Position numbers and translations under genes: made by a program. A stretch of DNA of 11,248 bases, from assembly GCA_002344345.1 (NCBI GenBank), contig DDTL01000115.1:1-11248 (forward strand), read 5' to 3'. Each line of letters begins with the position of its first letter. Positions within the stretch are counted from its first letter, which is position 1. This DNA is from Saprospiraceae bacterium UBA2365. Its GTDB lineage: Bacteria; Bacteroidota; Bacteroidia; Chitinophagales; Saprospiraceae. The notes beneath the pieces are model-generated. The model did no database searches and was not told the DNA's origin. It saw only the letters and a list, made by a program, of their open reading frames with translations. Of the stretch, positions 1-7,114 are shown piece by piece.

Positions 1-9
1 AGGAACACC

Positions 10-68
10 GATTAACGATTTCAGATCTTGTATTTTATACTAAAATCCAAAATTCAAAATCGTTAATC
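10..68. repeat. 12-bp perfect inverted repeat with a 35-nt spacer
   Basis: GATTAACGATTT at 10-21 is the exact reverse complement of AAATCGTTAATC at 57-68. The spacer is AT-rich and includes the run AAAATCCAAAATTCAAAAT. It could be an intergenic palindromic repeat or the stem of a weak transcript end. It abuts the repeat cluster at 81-133. The sequence shows the symmetry directly; the role is unknown. Confidence 0.5.
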
Positions 69-80
69 CTTGCCTGCCCA

Positions 81-133
81 GTTGGATTTACATCCTACGG
101 GGTTCACCCCGTTGGATATATATCCTACGGGGT
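81..133. repeat. Two-copy 30-bp-period repeat with nested palindromes
   Basis: A 23-bp unit beginning GTTGGAT and ending ATCCTACGGGGT occurs at 81-103 and again at 111-133, differing at two positions. The second copy contains the perfect palindrome GGATATATATCC. The junction forms a perfect 7-bp stem, ACGGGGT (97-103) with ACCCCGT (106-112). This tandem, partly palindromic layout is typical of dispersed intergenic repeats. Whether it recurs in this genome cannot be seen from one window. Confidence 0.6.
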
Positions 134-270
134 AAATATTCTGTATTGCTTTATTTCTTACTCCAGATTTCTTTAAAGTTCTTCCAAAAAAACATCATTT
201 TGACTTTAAATACACTATGTTTTTTGTTGGTAAGCCCCAAAATAAGCCGCTTTGCGGGAATTTTGAACAG

Positions 271-316
271 AAAAAATGGACTAACTAACATCAAAAACAA
301 ACAACATGTTGGTTAG
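271..316 (-). terminator. Candidate intrinsic terminator of the phosphatase gene
   Basis: On the minus strand a stem forms between positions 316-306 and 291-281. It has 11 pairs, 10 of them Watson-Crick, with a 14-nt loop, and is followed after four bases by six T residues (276-271). It begins 28 nt past the stop codon of the gene ending at 344. The stem is AT-rich, so the terminator would be moderate in strength. Confidence 0.45.
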
Positions 317-343
317 GTTTAGCTACTAAGCGCCTAAATTATG

Positions 344-2188
344 CTATTTTTTTACCACCTTCACCACCTTTACATTTTCACCATTATCTGCTTTGAGCAA
401 ATACAATCCCTTGTGCAAATCACTTATATCTATTTTTGATAATCCGGAGTTATTATCAGGCATCATGCGTTTGATGAATCTCCCGGTAAAATCATATATA
501 AGCATTTGTTTCACATCTCCAAAATCGCTCAGGTCAATCGTAAAATCATCACCTGCAGGATTGGGAAAAATGGTCATGGATGAGGAAACAGAATAGTGAT
601 TAACGAAGGTTTGATCACAAGCTTCCAGCCAGTTTTTACCATCCAGATCCCAGACTGACTGTACAGGAACACACATCCAGCCAAGCGCCGTAAGTGCATT
701 ATCGGTGATGCGAGGCAACTCAGAGTAATCAAATATTCTGAATGTATCTGATTGGTTGGTTTTCCAGTTAACCGAACCGGTAACCTGACAATGATTGGCA
801 TGAACTGAGGAATCCTTCAGCTGATTGCCTGTCCCGTCGGAACATTTCCAATTCGCTAATAAGTTATGGTAGTTTGGATGATCTGGGGTAATGGGTACAT
901 TGGCCCACCGGACCAAAGTGTTTTCTGCAATAACTGCATTCCAGATCCTGATGTCTTTGTAAGACCCATCAAAATCAATGGCGTAAGTAGTGGTTCCATC
1001 CTGATTGATCACCAAAGGCAAACCTGCATCGATCGTTCCAATTTTTTCCATAGGTGCAAATCCGACAACTGCACCGTCTTCATAAGCAGTCATCCATCCG
1101 TCCCTGTCAAAACTCACTGCCAGATGATGCCATTTTCCAGGCTCTATAAATCCTCCCTGGATATCCAGACGGTCTGTTCCGTCTCCGATGTTAACCTTCC
1201 AATATTGCCCGCTTTGAGCTGAAATTACAAAACCTTTGTAGTAGCCCCGATCCCAGTCCTTGTTGCTGATAAAAGCCGGATCTTCTGAGTAGACCCAGGC
1301 CTTCACCCATAATTCTATGGTAAAATCCTGATTTTCTCCAAAAAGAAAAGGTGATTGATCAATGGGAGATGCAAAAGTGCCCGGTTGAAATTGAGCTTCA
1401 TTGAATATACCTGTTGACGTCCGTATAGTCCTGGAATTCCTTATACCATTGATATCAGGGTGACTGAAAATAGTGAAAATACTCCTTTCCTCCAGAGTTC
1501 CGCCTCCATGTCCGGCGGAAATTCCTCCATGATCTGTTGAGACTATGACCAGCCAGTCTTCATGAGCATATCCGGGTCTGTTATGCAGGGCAGAAAGAAT
1601 TTCTGAGATGTATCCATCCGTGATTTCAATTGCATCGAGATAACCTGAAGCTGTAGGTAAAAAACCATGAACATGGCCAGCATGATCTACATCATCAAAC
1701 GCGACAAAAAGCACATCAGGATCCAGATCTGTTAGGATTCTGACTGCTTCCTCTTTCACTGCAAGGTCTGAAGAAACGTTGACTTCAGTATCAACAGATT
1801 GAACGATGTTGGTATTAATGGGCGACCAATGAACCACCGAATAGGTGTTGAGGTCAGACTGATAAGCTTCTATCCTTGAAATAAAATCCGGATACTTGGC
1901 ATAATTTGCCCCCGTAAATGAGTTTTCCGTTACGCCATGTTTGGTATGCCAGACTCCTGTCAACATGCCACTCCATCCTGTAGCGCTCCAAGTCGGATAT
2001 TCTGTTAATCCATCTATGTTGGTAATGGCATGTGATTGCAATTCGTCCAATGCCGGAGTTGCCGCTGTTTCCAGTGCATCCCATCTGCAACCGTCCATAC
2101 CGATGAAAAGTAATTTTCGGTCAGATCCCTGAGTAAATGAACACTGCCAGTAAAAAGATATCAATGTGATCAGTAGAATTCTTATCAT
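344..2188 (-). CDS. Secreted alkaline-phosphatase-superfamily protein with inserted LamG domain and T9SS sorting domain
   Basis: This 614-residue protein probably hydrolyses a phosphomonoester or phosphodiester outside the cell; the substrate is unknown. Residues 1-20 look like a signal peptide. The metal-dependent phosphatase/phosphodiesterase core shows Asp32 (GMDG), a nucleophile region at Thr66/Ser68 before GWSGMLTG, Asp168 and His172, Asp219-His220 (STDHGG) and His227 in a GHGGG..EER motif. A LamG-type jelly-roll (about 262-476, with FTIELWVKAW, GKWHHLAVSF and DIRIWN) follows. After it comes PRITDNALTALGW..DLDGKNW, which resembles the usual C-terminal end of the phosphatase fold, so the LamG domain appears inserted in the catalytic domain. 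Residues 538-614 (IFPNPAGDDF...KGLYLL...KVVK) form a T9SS type A sorting domain, which implies export across the outer membrane. The ATG at 2188 gives a good signal peptide; there is no Shine-Dalgarno sequence. The family call is firm, the exact activity is not. Confidence 0.9.
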   Translation of the reverse strand: MIRILLITLISFYWQCSFTQGSDRKLLFIGMDGCRWDALETAATPALDELQSHAITNIDGLTEYPTWSATGWSGMLTGVWHTKHGVTENSFTGANYAKYPDFISRIEAYQSDLNTYSVVHWSPINTNIVQSVDTEVNVSSDLAVKEEAVRILTDLDPDVLFVAFDDVDHAGHVHGFLPTASGYLDAIEITDGYISEILSALHNRPGYAHEDWLVIVSTDHGGISAGHGGGTLEERSIFTIFSHPDINGIRNSRTIRTSTGIFNEAQFQPGTFASPIDQSPFLFGENQDFTIELWVKAWVYSEDPAFISNKDWDRGYYKGFVISAQSGQYWKVNIGDGTDRLDIQGGFIEPGKWHHLAVSFDRDGWMTAYEDGAVVGFAPMEKIGTIDAGLPLVINQDGTTTYAIDFDGSYKDIRIWNAVIAENTLVRWANVPITPDHPNYHNLLANWKCSDGTGNQLKDSSVHANHCQVTGSVNWKTNQSDTFRIFDYSELPRITDNALTALGWMCVPVQSVWDLDGKNWLEACDQTFVNHYSVSSSMTIFPNPAGDDFTIDLSDFGDVKQMLIYDFTGRFIKRMMPDNNSGLSKIDISDLHKGLYLLKADNGENVKVVKVVKK

Positions 2189-2367
2189 TAGATTTTGTTT
2201 GGTAAAGCGAATAAATAAATTATTTCGTCCGTGACAGAATAATTTTGCTGCAACAAATTAACTTATTATTTATTATAAAAGGAAATTTTTCAGAATGAAT
2301 GGTGTTCACAGGTAAAATTCGATTATTAATTGAAAGCTTTTTATTGGTTCTCCGGGATTTTTAAAAA

Positions 2368-2597
2368 AAAATTTGAGTCTACTCCGAAAAGTCTTTGCCA
2401 CCTAAATCCCTAATGACGTTTTCAGTCAGTACGCGCACTGACGTTTTCAGTCAGTACTCGCCTAAAAGAGGACTTTTAATTTGTTGATATTCAATCGTTT
2501 CCCTTTAGTCTTGTGCTTACCTTTGACATCAGTAGATAGGGGCAAAAATACGATTGAAAATCAACAAATCGGACTTTTCGAAGTAGACTCAATTTTT
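2368..2597. repeat. Nested inverted-repeat element of about 230 bp (MITE-like or IS remnant)
   Basis: Outer arms at 2373-2393 and 2572-2592 match as reverse complements at 20 of 21 positions, and the pairing extends to 2368/2597 with one further mismatch. Inner arms at 2479-2497 and 2551-2569 match at 18 of 19. On the right the two arms are only 2 nt apart; on the left 85 nt separate them, and that segment holds a tandem 19-bp repeat. It contains no transposase. It could be a miniature element, fused ends of a lost insertion sequence, or a structured transcript end. On the minus strand the outer arm ends in a run of T, so it may also terminate the upstream gene. No clear target-site duplication was seen. 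Confidence 0.6.
2414..2457. repeat. Tandem 19-bp direct repeat, 25-bp period
   Basis: TGACGTTTTCAGTCAGTAC occurs identically at 2414-2432 and 2439-2457, separated by GCGCAC. The unit has internal symmetry: ACTGA (2437-2441) pairs with TCAGT (2447-2451), and GTCAGT (2425-2430) pairs with ACTGAC (2437-2442). It sits inside the left side of the nested inverted-repeat element. Two exact copies suggest a recent duplication or a selected binding site. Confidence 0.75.
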
Positions 2598-2614
2598 ATA
2601 AATGATCATGAGAT

Positions 2615-4117
2615 CTATTCGGAGAGAACTATTTTCCCTGTTGCCAATTCATCCATGCCTTCCATCAATCTGAAAAAGTACAAACCAGGAACCAGATCTT
2701 CTTTTTCAACTAAAATGGAATTTCCCGAGAGGTGATCTGTCCGCCTGACATATTGCCCCGTCAAATTAAAGAAGTACAGACTCGCATTGATCAGTGAAAA
2801 GTCAGTTTTCAGTATAAAATTATGCGTGAAAGGGTTGGGGAAAGCTGTTATATTTGGATGATTTTCTCCCTTAAGTTCAGCGATATCATTGATCAAAACG
2901 TCCGGAGCACGCATCCTTCTTCCGTCAATTTTTAAAAGTAAGCCATCCGTTTTTGTATGATCTCCTGTGATCAGCGCATTGCCAAAACTTTTTGTTTCTC
3001 CTGTAATGAATAAATAACCTTCATGAAAAACCACATCTTTTGCGGTCTCATCATAAGCGCCACCCCAAATCAATGAATCAAGCAATGTGCCTGATACGTC
3101 ATATTTTAACACAAAAACATCCTTTCCTCCATGTCCATAACTGCCGGTTGCCCCAACCACATAAACAATGCTGTCCCCATCTGTCGCTACTGACCGGCAA
3201 TCTTCGGTGCCGGATCCACCCCAAAGCCTGGTCCATAAAACTTCACCGGATCGTGTAATTTTTTTGGTGTAAACCTGTGAACCATTGCCGTAACTGGCAC
3301 TATATCCGACTATATACAACATGGAATCTGAACTCATGGTCATTCCCAGTGGATCATCAAAGGAAAAACCATCCCAAAACACTAGGGATTGATTTCTCCC
3401 ATCCGTTTTGTCAAAACTGGCCATAACTCCGGCTCCATCCAGAGAAAGAATATTGGTACGGTTGACATGACCTGTCGTATATATGTAACGATCATCCATA
3501 GCCATGTGGCCATTGGCACCGTCGAATTTTTTATTTTGGTTGTAATCCCACGAATTCACCCAGATGGTATTGCCCGAAAAATCAACTTTCTGGATCAGGA
3601 AATCCATGTCCGTCAATTGTCCTTTGGTCCAGCCGGTGAGATAAATACCATCGGGCTGAACACAAATTCCGTCTATTTCCTGATAACCATAATCCGGCCA
3701 GGGAGTGATGTTTTTAGCCCAGTCCAGTTTGCCGTCCAAAATATTGTATCTCATCAGCAAAGCATCGCCGGATATATTGTTGTTGGCTGTGGAATCCGTT
3801 CTTCCTCCGAGATAAAGACTGTTTCCTTCTACCTTTGCCAGAAAAGCAATGTCATTAAATCCGGTTCCGTTGTCCCACGAAGTGCTTTTCCAGATTTCGT
3901 TGCCCGAAGGATCAAATTTGTGAACAACAACATTATAATACCAAAATGGCCATTTATCCTTTTGGTCAATAGCCCAGTATACATTTCCGGAATCATCAAC
4001 ATCCACGGCCCAGGCAACTTCATCTGTGTCGGGACCACGCGTAATATACCAGGTGTCATGTTGTGCACTAACATATCCTGATATAAAAATCAGGCAGATT
4101 TGGAAAAATATTTTCAT
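2615..4117 (-). CDS. Secreted beta-propeller-like (SBBP-type repeat) protein with T9SS sorting domain
   Basis: A 500-residue exported protein of unknown specific function. Residues 1-19 form a signal peptide ending VSAQ. The body (about 20-410) consists of repeated units that resemble SBBP/beta-propeller blades: FDPSGNEIW (68-76), VDFSGNTIWVNSWD (178-191), ITRSGEVLWTRLWGGSGTED (287-306) and YDVSGTLLDSLIWGG (339-353), each followed by a YVVGATGSYG or FITGETKSFG type strand pair. Residues about 421-500 (ITAFPNPFTHNF...VPGLYFFRL...GKIVLSE) are a T9SS type A sorting domain, so the mature protein is probably surface-attached or released. No catalytic motif is visible; a binding or structural role is inference. 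The ATG at 4117 is directly followed by the signal peptide, and a promoter candidate lies just upstream. Confidence 0.88.
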   Translation of the reverse strand: MKIFFQICLIFISGYVSAQHDTWYITRGPDTDEVAWAVDVDDSGNVYWAIDQKDKWPFWYYNVVVHKFDPSGNEIWKSTSWDNGTGFNDIAFLAKVEGNSLYLGGRTDSTANNNISGDALLMRYNILDGKLDWAKNITPWPDYGYQEIDGICVQPDGIYLTGWTKGQLTDMDFLIQKVDFSGNTIWVNSWDYNQNKKFDGANGHMAMDDRYIYTTGHVNRTNILSLDGAGVMASFDKTDGRNQSLVFWDGFSFDDPLGMTMSSDSMLYIVGYSASYGNGSQVYTKKITRSGEVLWTRLWGGSGTEDCRSVATDGDSIVYVVGATGSYGHGGKDVFVLKYDVSGTLLDSLIWGGAYDETAKDVVFHEGYLFITGETKSFGNALITGDHTKTDGLLLKIDGRRMRAPDVLINDIAELKGENHPNITAFPNPFTHNFILKTDFSLINASLYFFNLTGQYVRRTDHLSGNSILVEKEDLVPGLYFFRLMEGMDELATGKIVLSE

Positions 4118-4137
4118 TCATTTATTGTTTTCAACAA

Positions 4138-4173
4138 CAAAAATATATGATTTAACCAAAAAATGCAAGCAAA
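4138..4173 (-). promoter_or_regulatory. Candidate Bacteroidota-type promoter of the beta-propeller gene
   Basis: On the minus strand TATTTTTG (4145-4138) matches the -7 consensus TAnnTTTG exactly. A TTG (4168-4166) lies 20 nt further upstream, the spacing expected for the -33 element; TTTG at 4173-4170 is an alternative at 24 nt. The -7 element ends 20 nt before the ATG at 4117, so the leader would be short. In AT-rich DNA such matches also arise by chance. Confidence 0.4.
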
Positions 4174-4220
4174 TCTTTTGACATTAATTTAAATGGCCAA
4201 ATAATGATTGTGAATCGTAA

Positions 4221-4859
4221 TTATAAATTGAAAATATCCCGGAGAATAGGTTTAAGACCGCTGAAGAAAAATTCAACGGCGATCACCATGACGATCAATC
4301 CCATGATCCGCATCATGACATTGATCCCGGTTTGCCCAAGGAATCTGATCAGTTTGTTTGAACTGAGCAGAATGATGTAAGTCAGAACCATAATCAGAAT
4401 GATTGAACTGATCAACACTATTTTTTTTACAAGGGAATCTGCATCTTCCATCAAAACGATCGCATTGGTGATGGCACCGGGACCGCAGATCATAGGTATG
4501 GCCAAAGGAGTGATAGAGATGTCGGTGATATAACTTTTCACTTCATTATCTTTAATCTTAACCTGTCCAAGCCTGGCCTGAAGCATATCCATGCCCATGA
4601 CAAAGAAAATGACACCGCCTACCACGCGGAAACTATTGACTGAGATTCCAAAAAATTCAAAAAGAAGTTGCCCTGTAAATGCAAATGCTATGATGGTGAT
4701 GAGGGAGGCGACAGATGCTTTTTTGGCTGTTTTATTCCTGTTCTCAACGGACAATTGTGCGGTCATGGACATAAATACAGGCATGGTACCCAAAGGGTTG
4801 ATCAAAGTAAAAAATGAAGTGATGCTTAAAAGTCCGAATGCAATTATTTCTGCCATCAT
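4221..4859 (-). CDS. MarC family integral membrane protein
   Basis: This 212-residue protein matches the MarC/YchE/YhgN family, inner-membrane proteins whose transport function is still not settled despite the old link to multiple antibiotic resistance. About six hydrophobic segments are visible (roughly 4-27, 50-70, 76-92, 117-137, 147-166 and 184-202). The two internal-repeat signatures are present: SFFTLINPLGTMPVF in the first half and TPLAIPMICGPGAITNAIVL in the second. Length is normal for the family. The frame is open from a TTG at 4862, but the tandem ATGs at 4859 and 4856 are more likely starts. The gene follows the GH5 gene by 64 nt with no clear terminator, so co-transcription is possible but not shown. 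Confidence 0.92.
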   Translation of the reverse strand: MMAEIIAFGLLSITSFFTLINPLGTMPVFMSMTAQLSVENRNKTAKKASVASLITIIAFAFTGQLLFEFFGISVNSFRVVGGVIFFVMGMDMLQARLGQVKIKDNEVKSYITDISITPLAIPMICGPGAITNAIVLMEDADSLVKKIVLISSIILIMVLTYIILLSSNKLIRFLGQTGINVMMRIMGLIVMVIAVEFFFSGLKPILRDIFNL

Positions 4860-4923
4860 CAAGAATTTTTTTTTAACTATTTATACTTTTTCTGATCACA
4901 AATTTTGTAATTGAAATACATTG

Positions 4924-6657
4924 TTATTTTCTCGCTCCGCTGATGATCGCATCCAATGCCTGCTGATCAAACACCGTATTGTTTTGTCGGTTGAACAGCG
5001 CAGATGCGTTGGCTCCCATATTTCCGGCGTCCCAATAGAATGGCAGCAAGCCATTGGCCCTGGCTTTTTTTGTCAGGAAATTGAGATAATGCGCTCTGGA
5101 ATCGAGATGTAAGCTTAGAGCTTCACCGGTCAGGAAGGTCCTTTTGATCACTGCGAATTCACCCAGGATCACAGGAATGCCTTTGTCGACAAATTTTGTT
5201 TTCATCCGGCTGAACAATTGTTCCATTTCGGCTTCCTCACCCCAGGTTGCGTTGCGGGATGGGTCAGTCGAAGAATGAAAGCCCATACCCCAATAATAAA
5301 ACATTTTTCCCCAATCCGCATCTGAATCCATCAGGCAGAATTGATAAGGCGTGTAATAATGTATCTCCGCCATGATTCTGCTGGCAGTCTGATCTTCCGG
5401 CAAAGAATGCATAAGATCGCTCGTCTTTTCAATATCCGTTGACGGACCCTGTACCACCAGAACCCGGTAAGCATTGCGCCCGCCAGTTGACCTGACAGCA
5501 TCTATAAATGTCTGATGGTATGTTTGGAGCACTTCCATTTGAGTCGCGTTGTCCACGTTGGGTTCATTGGCCCCGGCAAATATCAGGTGTTCGTCAAAAT
5601 CCCTCAGATGGGTAGCGATCTGTTCCCAAAATGCCTTTTGCTTCGCGTTGACTGCTTCCTGTTTTTCAATGGTGACATTATTTTCCAGCCAACCGTTGTC
5701 CCAATGTATATTCAACACCACATACAGATCGTTGTCCACGCAATACTGTATCACTTGTTTAACGCGGTTGAGCCAGCTGAGTTTAATTTTGGCAGTGGAA
5801 GTGTTTTCGAGGTGCTGATTCCATGAACAAGGTATGCGGATGGCGTTGAAACCACTTTGTTTAACCAGTTGGATCAATTCCGGAGTGATCATCGGATTGC
5901 CCCATGCAGTCTCTCCTCCGATGGCTTCCAGGGTATTGCCTATATTCCATCCAACGTTTATTTTGGCAGCTATTTGAGCAGCTGTGGAAGTCATACCGCT
6001 TGCATCAGGAGCTATGGGATCAGTGTTATAATCAGGAAAAAGCTTTCCTTGCTGATAAATCAGAACATTTACATCCCTGGCCTGATCCGCCTGGATGGTG
6101 ATCAATCCGCCCCTGATATTGATCGAATTGTTGTCAGTAGTGGTCAAACTGATCGTGGCGGAACTGCCTGAACCGGAAGATTGGCTCAATTGGATCCAAT
6201 CGTTGCTGTTGTGAATATTCCATGCAGGCGCGTCCGTGCTGATCCTGACGGTCGTGGAGGCACTTTTTTGGCCAAGATAGATTTCTACCGGATCAGTGGT
6301 GATGGTATAAAGGTACTGAGGATCTGATTGATGTACAAAAACCTGAACCGGATCTGCATTGCCGGCAGTCAGCGTAAGCGTGTCAGAGCGGTAACTGGCT
6401 GTATTGCTTTGTGCGGTCAATGTGATCTCCGTTGATTCAAGCGTACCTTCGGTGGGCGAAACATTTAACCATTCAGTAGGTTGATGACTTATTTTCCAGG
6501 ATGGAGCATCTGTCTCCAGAATGAATTTGGCTATTCCGCCTGATGAAGAAAATTCAATCGTTCCGGCTGAGGATGAAAGTGCGTTGACTTTATGTTTTTC
6601 GCAACTGAGTAAAGTCAGGATGGTAAATATGCCAATTATGCTGAATAGTTTGCCCAT
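4924..6657 (-). CDS. BACON-domain GH5 endoglucanase/xyloglucanase-type lipoprotein
   Basis: This 577-residue protein most likely cleaves beta-1,4-glucan backbones such as cellulose, xyloglucan or mixed-linkage glucan at the cell surface. The N-terminus has a lipobox (LTLLSC, Cys19). Two BACON domains follow (about 25-112 and 116-204), each with an AP.W.I pattern. The GH5 domain spans about 222-575 and shows GWNIGNTLEA (236-245), Arg274 in IRIP, NIHW (316-319), the acid/base Glu365 in GANEPN, HYY (433-435), the nucleophile Glu500 in ILGEF, and Trp542. All expected catalytic residues are present. The ETAWGNP and NIHWD..W patterns suggest subfamily GH5_4, the type that also carries a BACON domain in the Bacteroides ovatus xyloglucanase BoGH5A; this is an analogy, not an assignment. 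No SusC/SusD genes are next to it, so it is not visibly in a polysaccharide utilisation locus. Confidence 0.92.
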   Translation of the reverse strand: MGKLFSIIGIFTILTLLSCEKHKVNALSSSAGTIEFSSSGGIAKFILETDAPSWKISHQPTEWLNVSPTEGTLESTEITLTAQSNTASYRSDTLTLTAGNADPVQVFVHQSDPQYLYTITTDPVEIYLGQKSASTTVRISTDAPAWNIHNSNDWIQLSQSSGSGSSATISLTTTDNNSINIRGGLITIQADQARDVNVLIYQQGKLFPDYNTDPIAPDASGMTSTAAQIAAKINVGWNIGNTLEAIGGETAWGNPMITPELIQLVKQSGFNAIRIPCSWNQHLENTSTAKIKLSWLNRVKQVIQYCVDNDLYVVLNIHWDNGWLENNVTIEKQEAVNAKQKAFWEQIATHLRDFDEHLIFAGANEPNVDNATQMEVLQTYHQTFIDAVRSTGGRNAYRVLVVQGPSTDIEKTSDLMHSLPEDQTASRIMAEIHYYTPYQFCLMDSDADWGKMFYYWGMGFHSSTDPSRNATWGEEAEMEQLFSRMKTKFVDKGIPVILGEFAVIKRTFLTGEALSLHLDSRAHYLNFLTKKARANGLLPFYWDAGNMGANASALFNRQNNTVFDQQALDAIISGARK

Positions 6658-6693
6658 AAGTCCGGATTAAATATTCGAAAGTTATGCTTTACG

Positions 6694-6716
6694 TTTCACG
6701 GGTATTACCGGTGAAA
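6694..6716. promoter_or_regulatory. Near-perfect 23-nt palindrome, candidate operator of the GH5 gene
   Basis: The half-sites TTTCAC and GTGAAA (6694-6699/6711-6716) enclose GGTA-T-TACC (6701-6709). Ten of the eleven pairs around the centre at 6705 are complementary; the only mismatch is 6700/6710. It lies 37-59 nt upstream of the GH5 start and directly next to the -7 promoter candidate. Such a site could bind a dimeric repressor or act as an RNA hairpin in the leader. The regulator is unknown. Confidence 0.5.
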
Positions 6717-6721
6717 AGTTC

Positions 6722-6729
6722 CAAATCTA
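6722..6729 (-). promoter_or_regulatory. Candidate -7 element of the GH5 gene
   Basis: TAGATTTG on the minus strand matches TAnnTTTG exactly, 64 nt before the ATG at 6657. At the -33 distance only TTAC is seen, not TTTG, so the promoter would be incomplete or activator-dependent. Transcription would start near the palindrome at 6694-6716. Confidence 0.35.
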
Positions 6730-6870
6730 AGGTATTTCCGGGAAAATTTGTAACTATCGGGATGAAGATTGATTTTGGGAATGAGCCTTAGTTGGAAGTG
6801 ATTCATAAGCTTGAGCCATAATTTCTTTAGCCAGAATAATTTCAAATTATTTTTTACAAAAAATAAGGGT

Positions 6871-6933
6871 GCATGATGTAAAAAGCGTAAGGCTAATTGT
6901 AAAATAAGTAACGCATGTTGTAAAATGGGGAGT
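6871..6933. repeat. Three tandem degenerate 21-bp repeats (TGTAAAA array)
   Basis: TGTAAAA occurs at 6877, 6898 and 6919, exactly 21 bp apart each time, or about two helical turns. Each copy is preceded by a GC-starting hexamer (GCATGA, GCTAAT, GCATGT), so the unit boundaries are 6871-6891, 6892-6912 and 6913-6933. The last third of each unit is weakly conserved. It could be a binding-site array or a decaying minisatellite; it is about 215-275 nt upstream of the GH5 start. Confidence 0.55.
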
Positions 6934-7114
6934 AGCATTCGGGGTATTCAAAAATGCGTGTCAATGTAAGGAAATCTGTGGATATATCTCTTGCTATGGC
7001 CAGTGTATACATGGTTTTGTTAAATGCTTGGCGGACCAACCACAACGATCATCTCAACCACGGAGAGAGAAATCCGGGGATGGTAATTTGTTTTACACAC
7101 TCTTGTCTATACAG

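Larger units (their letters stand above)
1..343. other. Gene-free region downstream of the phosphatase gene, with small repeats
   Basis: No convincing coding frame was found in this 343-base AT-rich stretch. It holds a 12-bp inverted repeat (10-21/57-68), a 30-bp-period repeat cluster (81-133), an 8-bp inverted repeat (172-179/203-210), a short GC hairpin (247-257) and a terminator-like stem (281-316). All of it lies downstream of the minus-strand gene that ends at 344. The neighbour to the left is outside the window. Confidence 0.7.
2189..2614. other. Gene-free interval with a nested inverted-repeat element
   Basis: These 426 bases separate two T9SS cargo genes. The right half (2368-2597) is the nested inverted-repeat element described separately. 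The left part (2189-2367) is AT-rich and should hold the promoter of the phosphatase gene. No exact TAnnTTTG was found there; the closest match is TTAATTTG on the minus strand (about 2256-2263), too weak to call. The short frames here show no protein-family features. Confidence 0.6.
6658..7114. other. Gene-free region upstream of the GH5 gene
   Basis: This 457-base stretch lies between the 176-residue membrane protein and the GH5 gene. It contains a 23-nt palindrome (6694-6716), a -7 promoter candidate (6722-6729) and a 21-bp periodic array (6871-6933). Short open frames exist on both strands (6705-6938 minus, 6954-7232 plus), but they show no family features and are not called as genes. Nothing recognisable was seen at 6940-7114. 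Confidence 0.6.

Noticed and set aside
81..133. CRISPR array
   Set aside because: Only two units with a 7-bp gap, internally palindromic, and no cas genes nearby.
2481..2592. Possible transposase fragment within the nested inverted-repeat element
   Set aside because: All frames in the loop are broken by stops after a few dozen codons at most and show no DDE or other transposase motif.
3389..4081. 230-codon open frame on the plus strand
   Set aside because: It lies entirely antisense to the T9SS beta-propeller gene, whose signal peptide, repeats and sorting domain are clear. The antisense product shows no family features.
6705..6938. 77-codon minus-strand frame with heptad-like leucine repeats
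   Set aside because: The heptads are just the translation of the 21-bp DNA repeats. The frame runs across the GH5 promoter candidate and part of the palindrome and has no recognisable domain.
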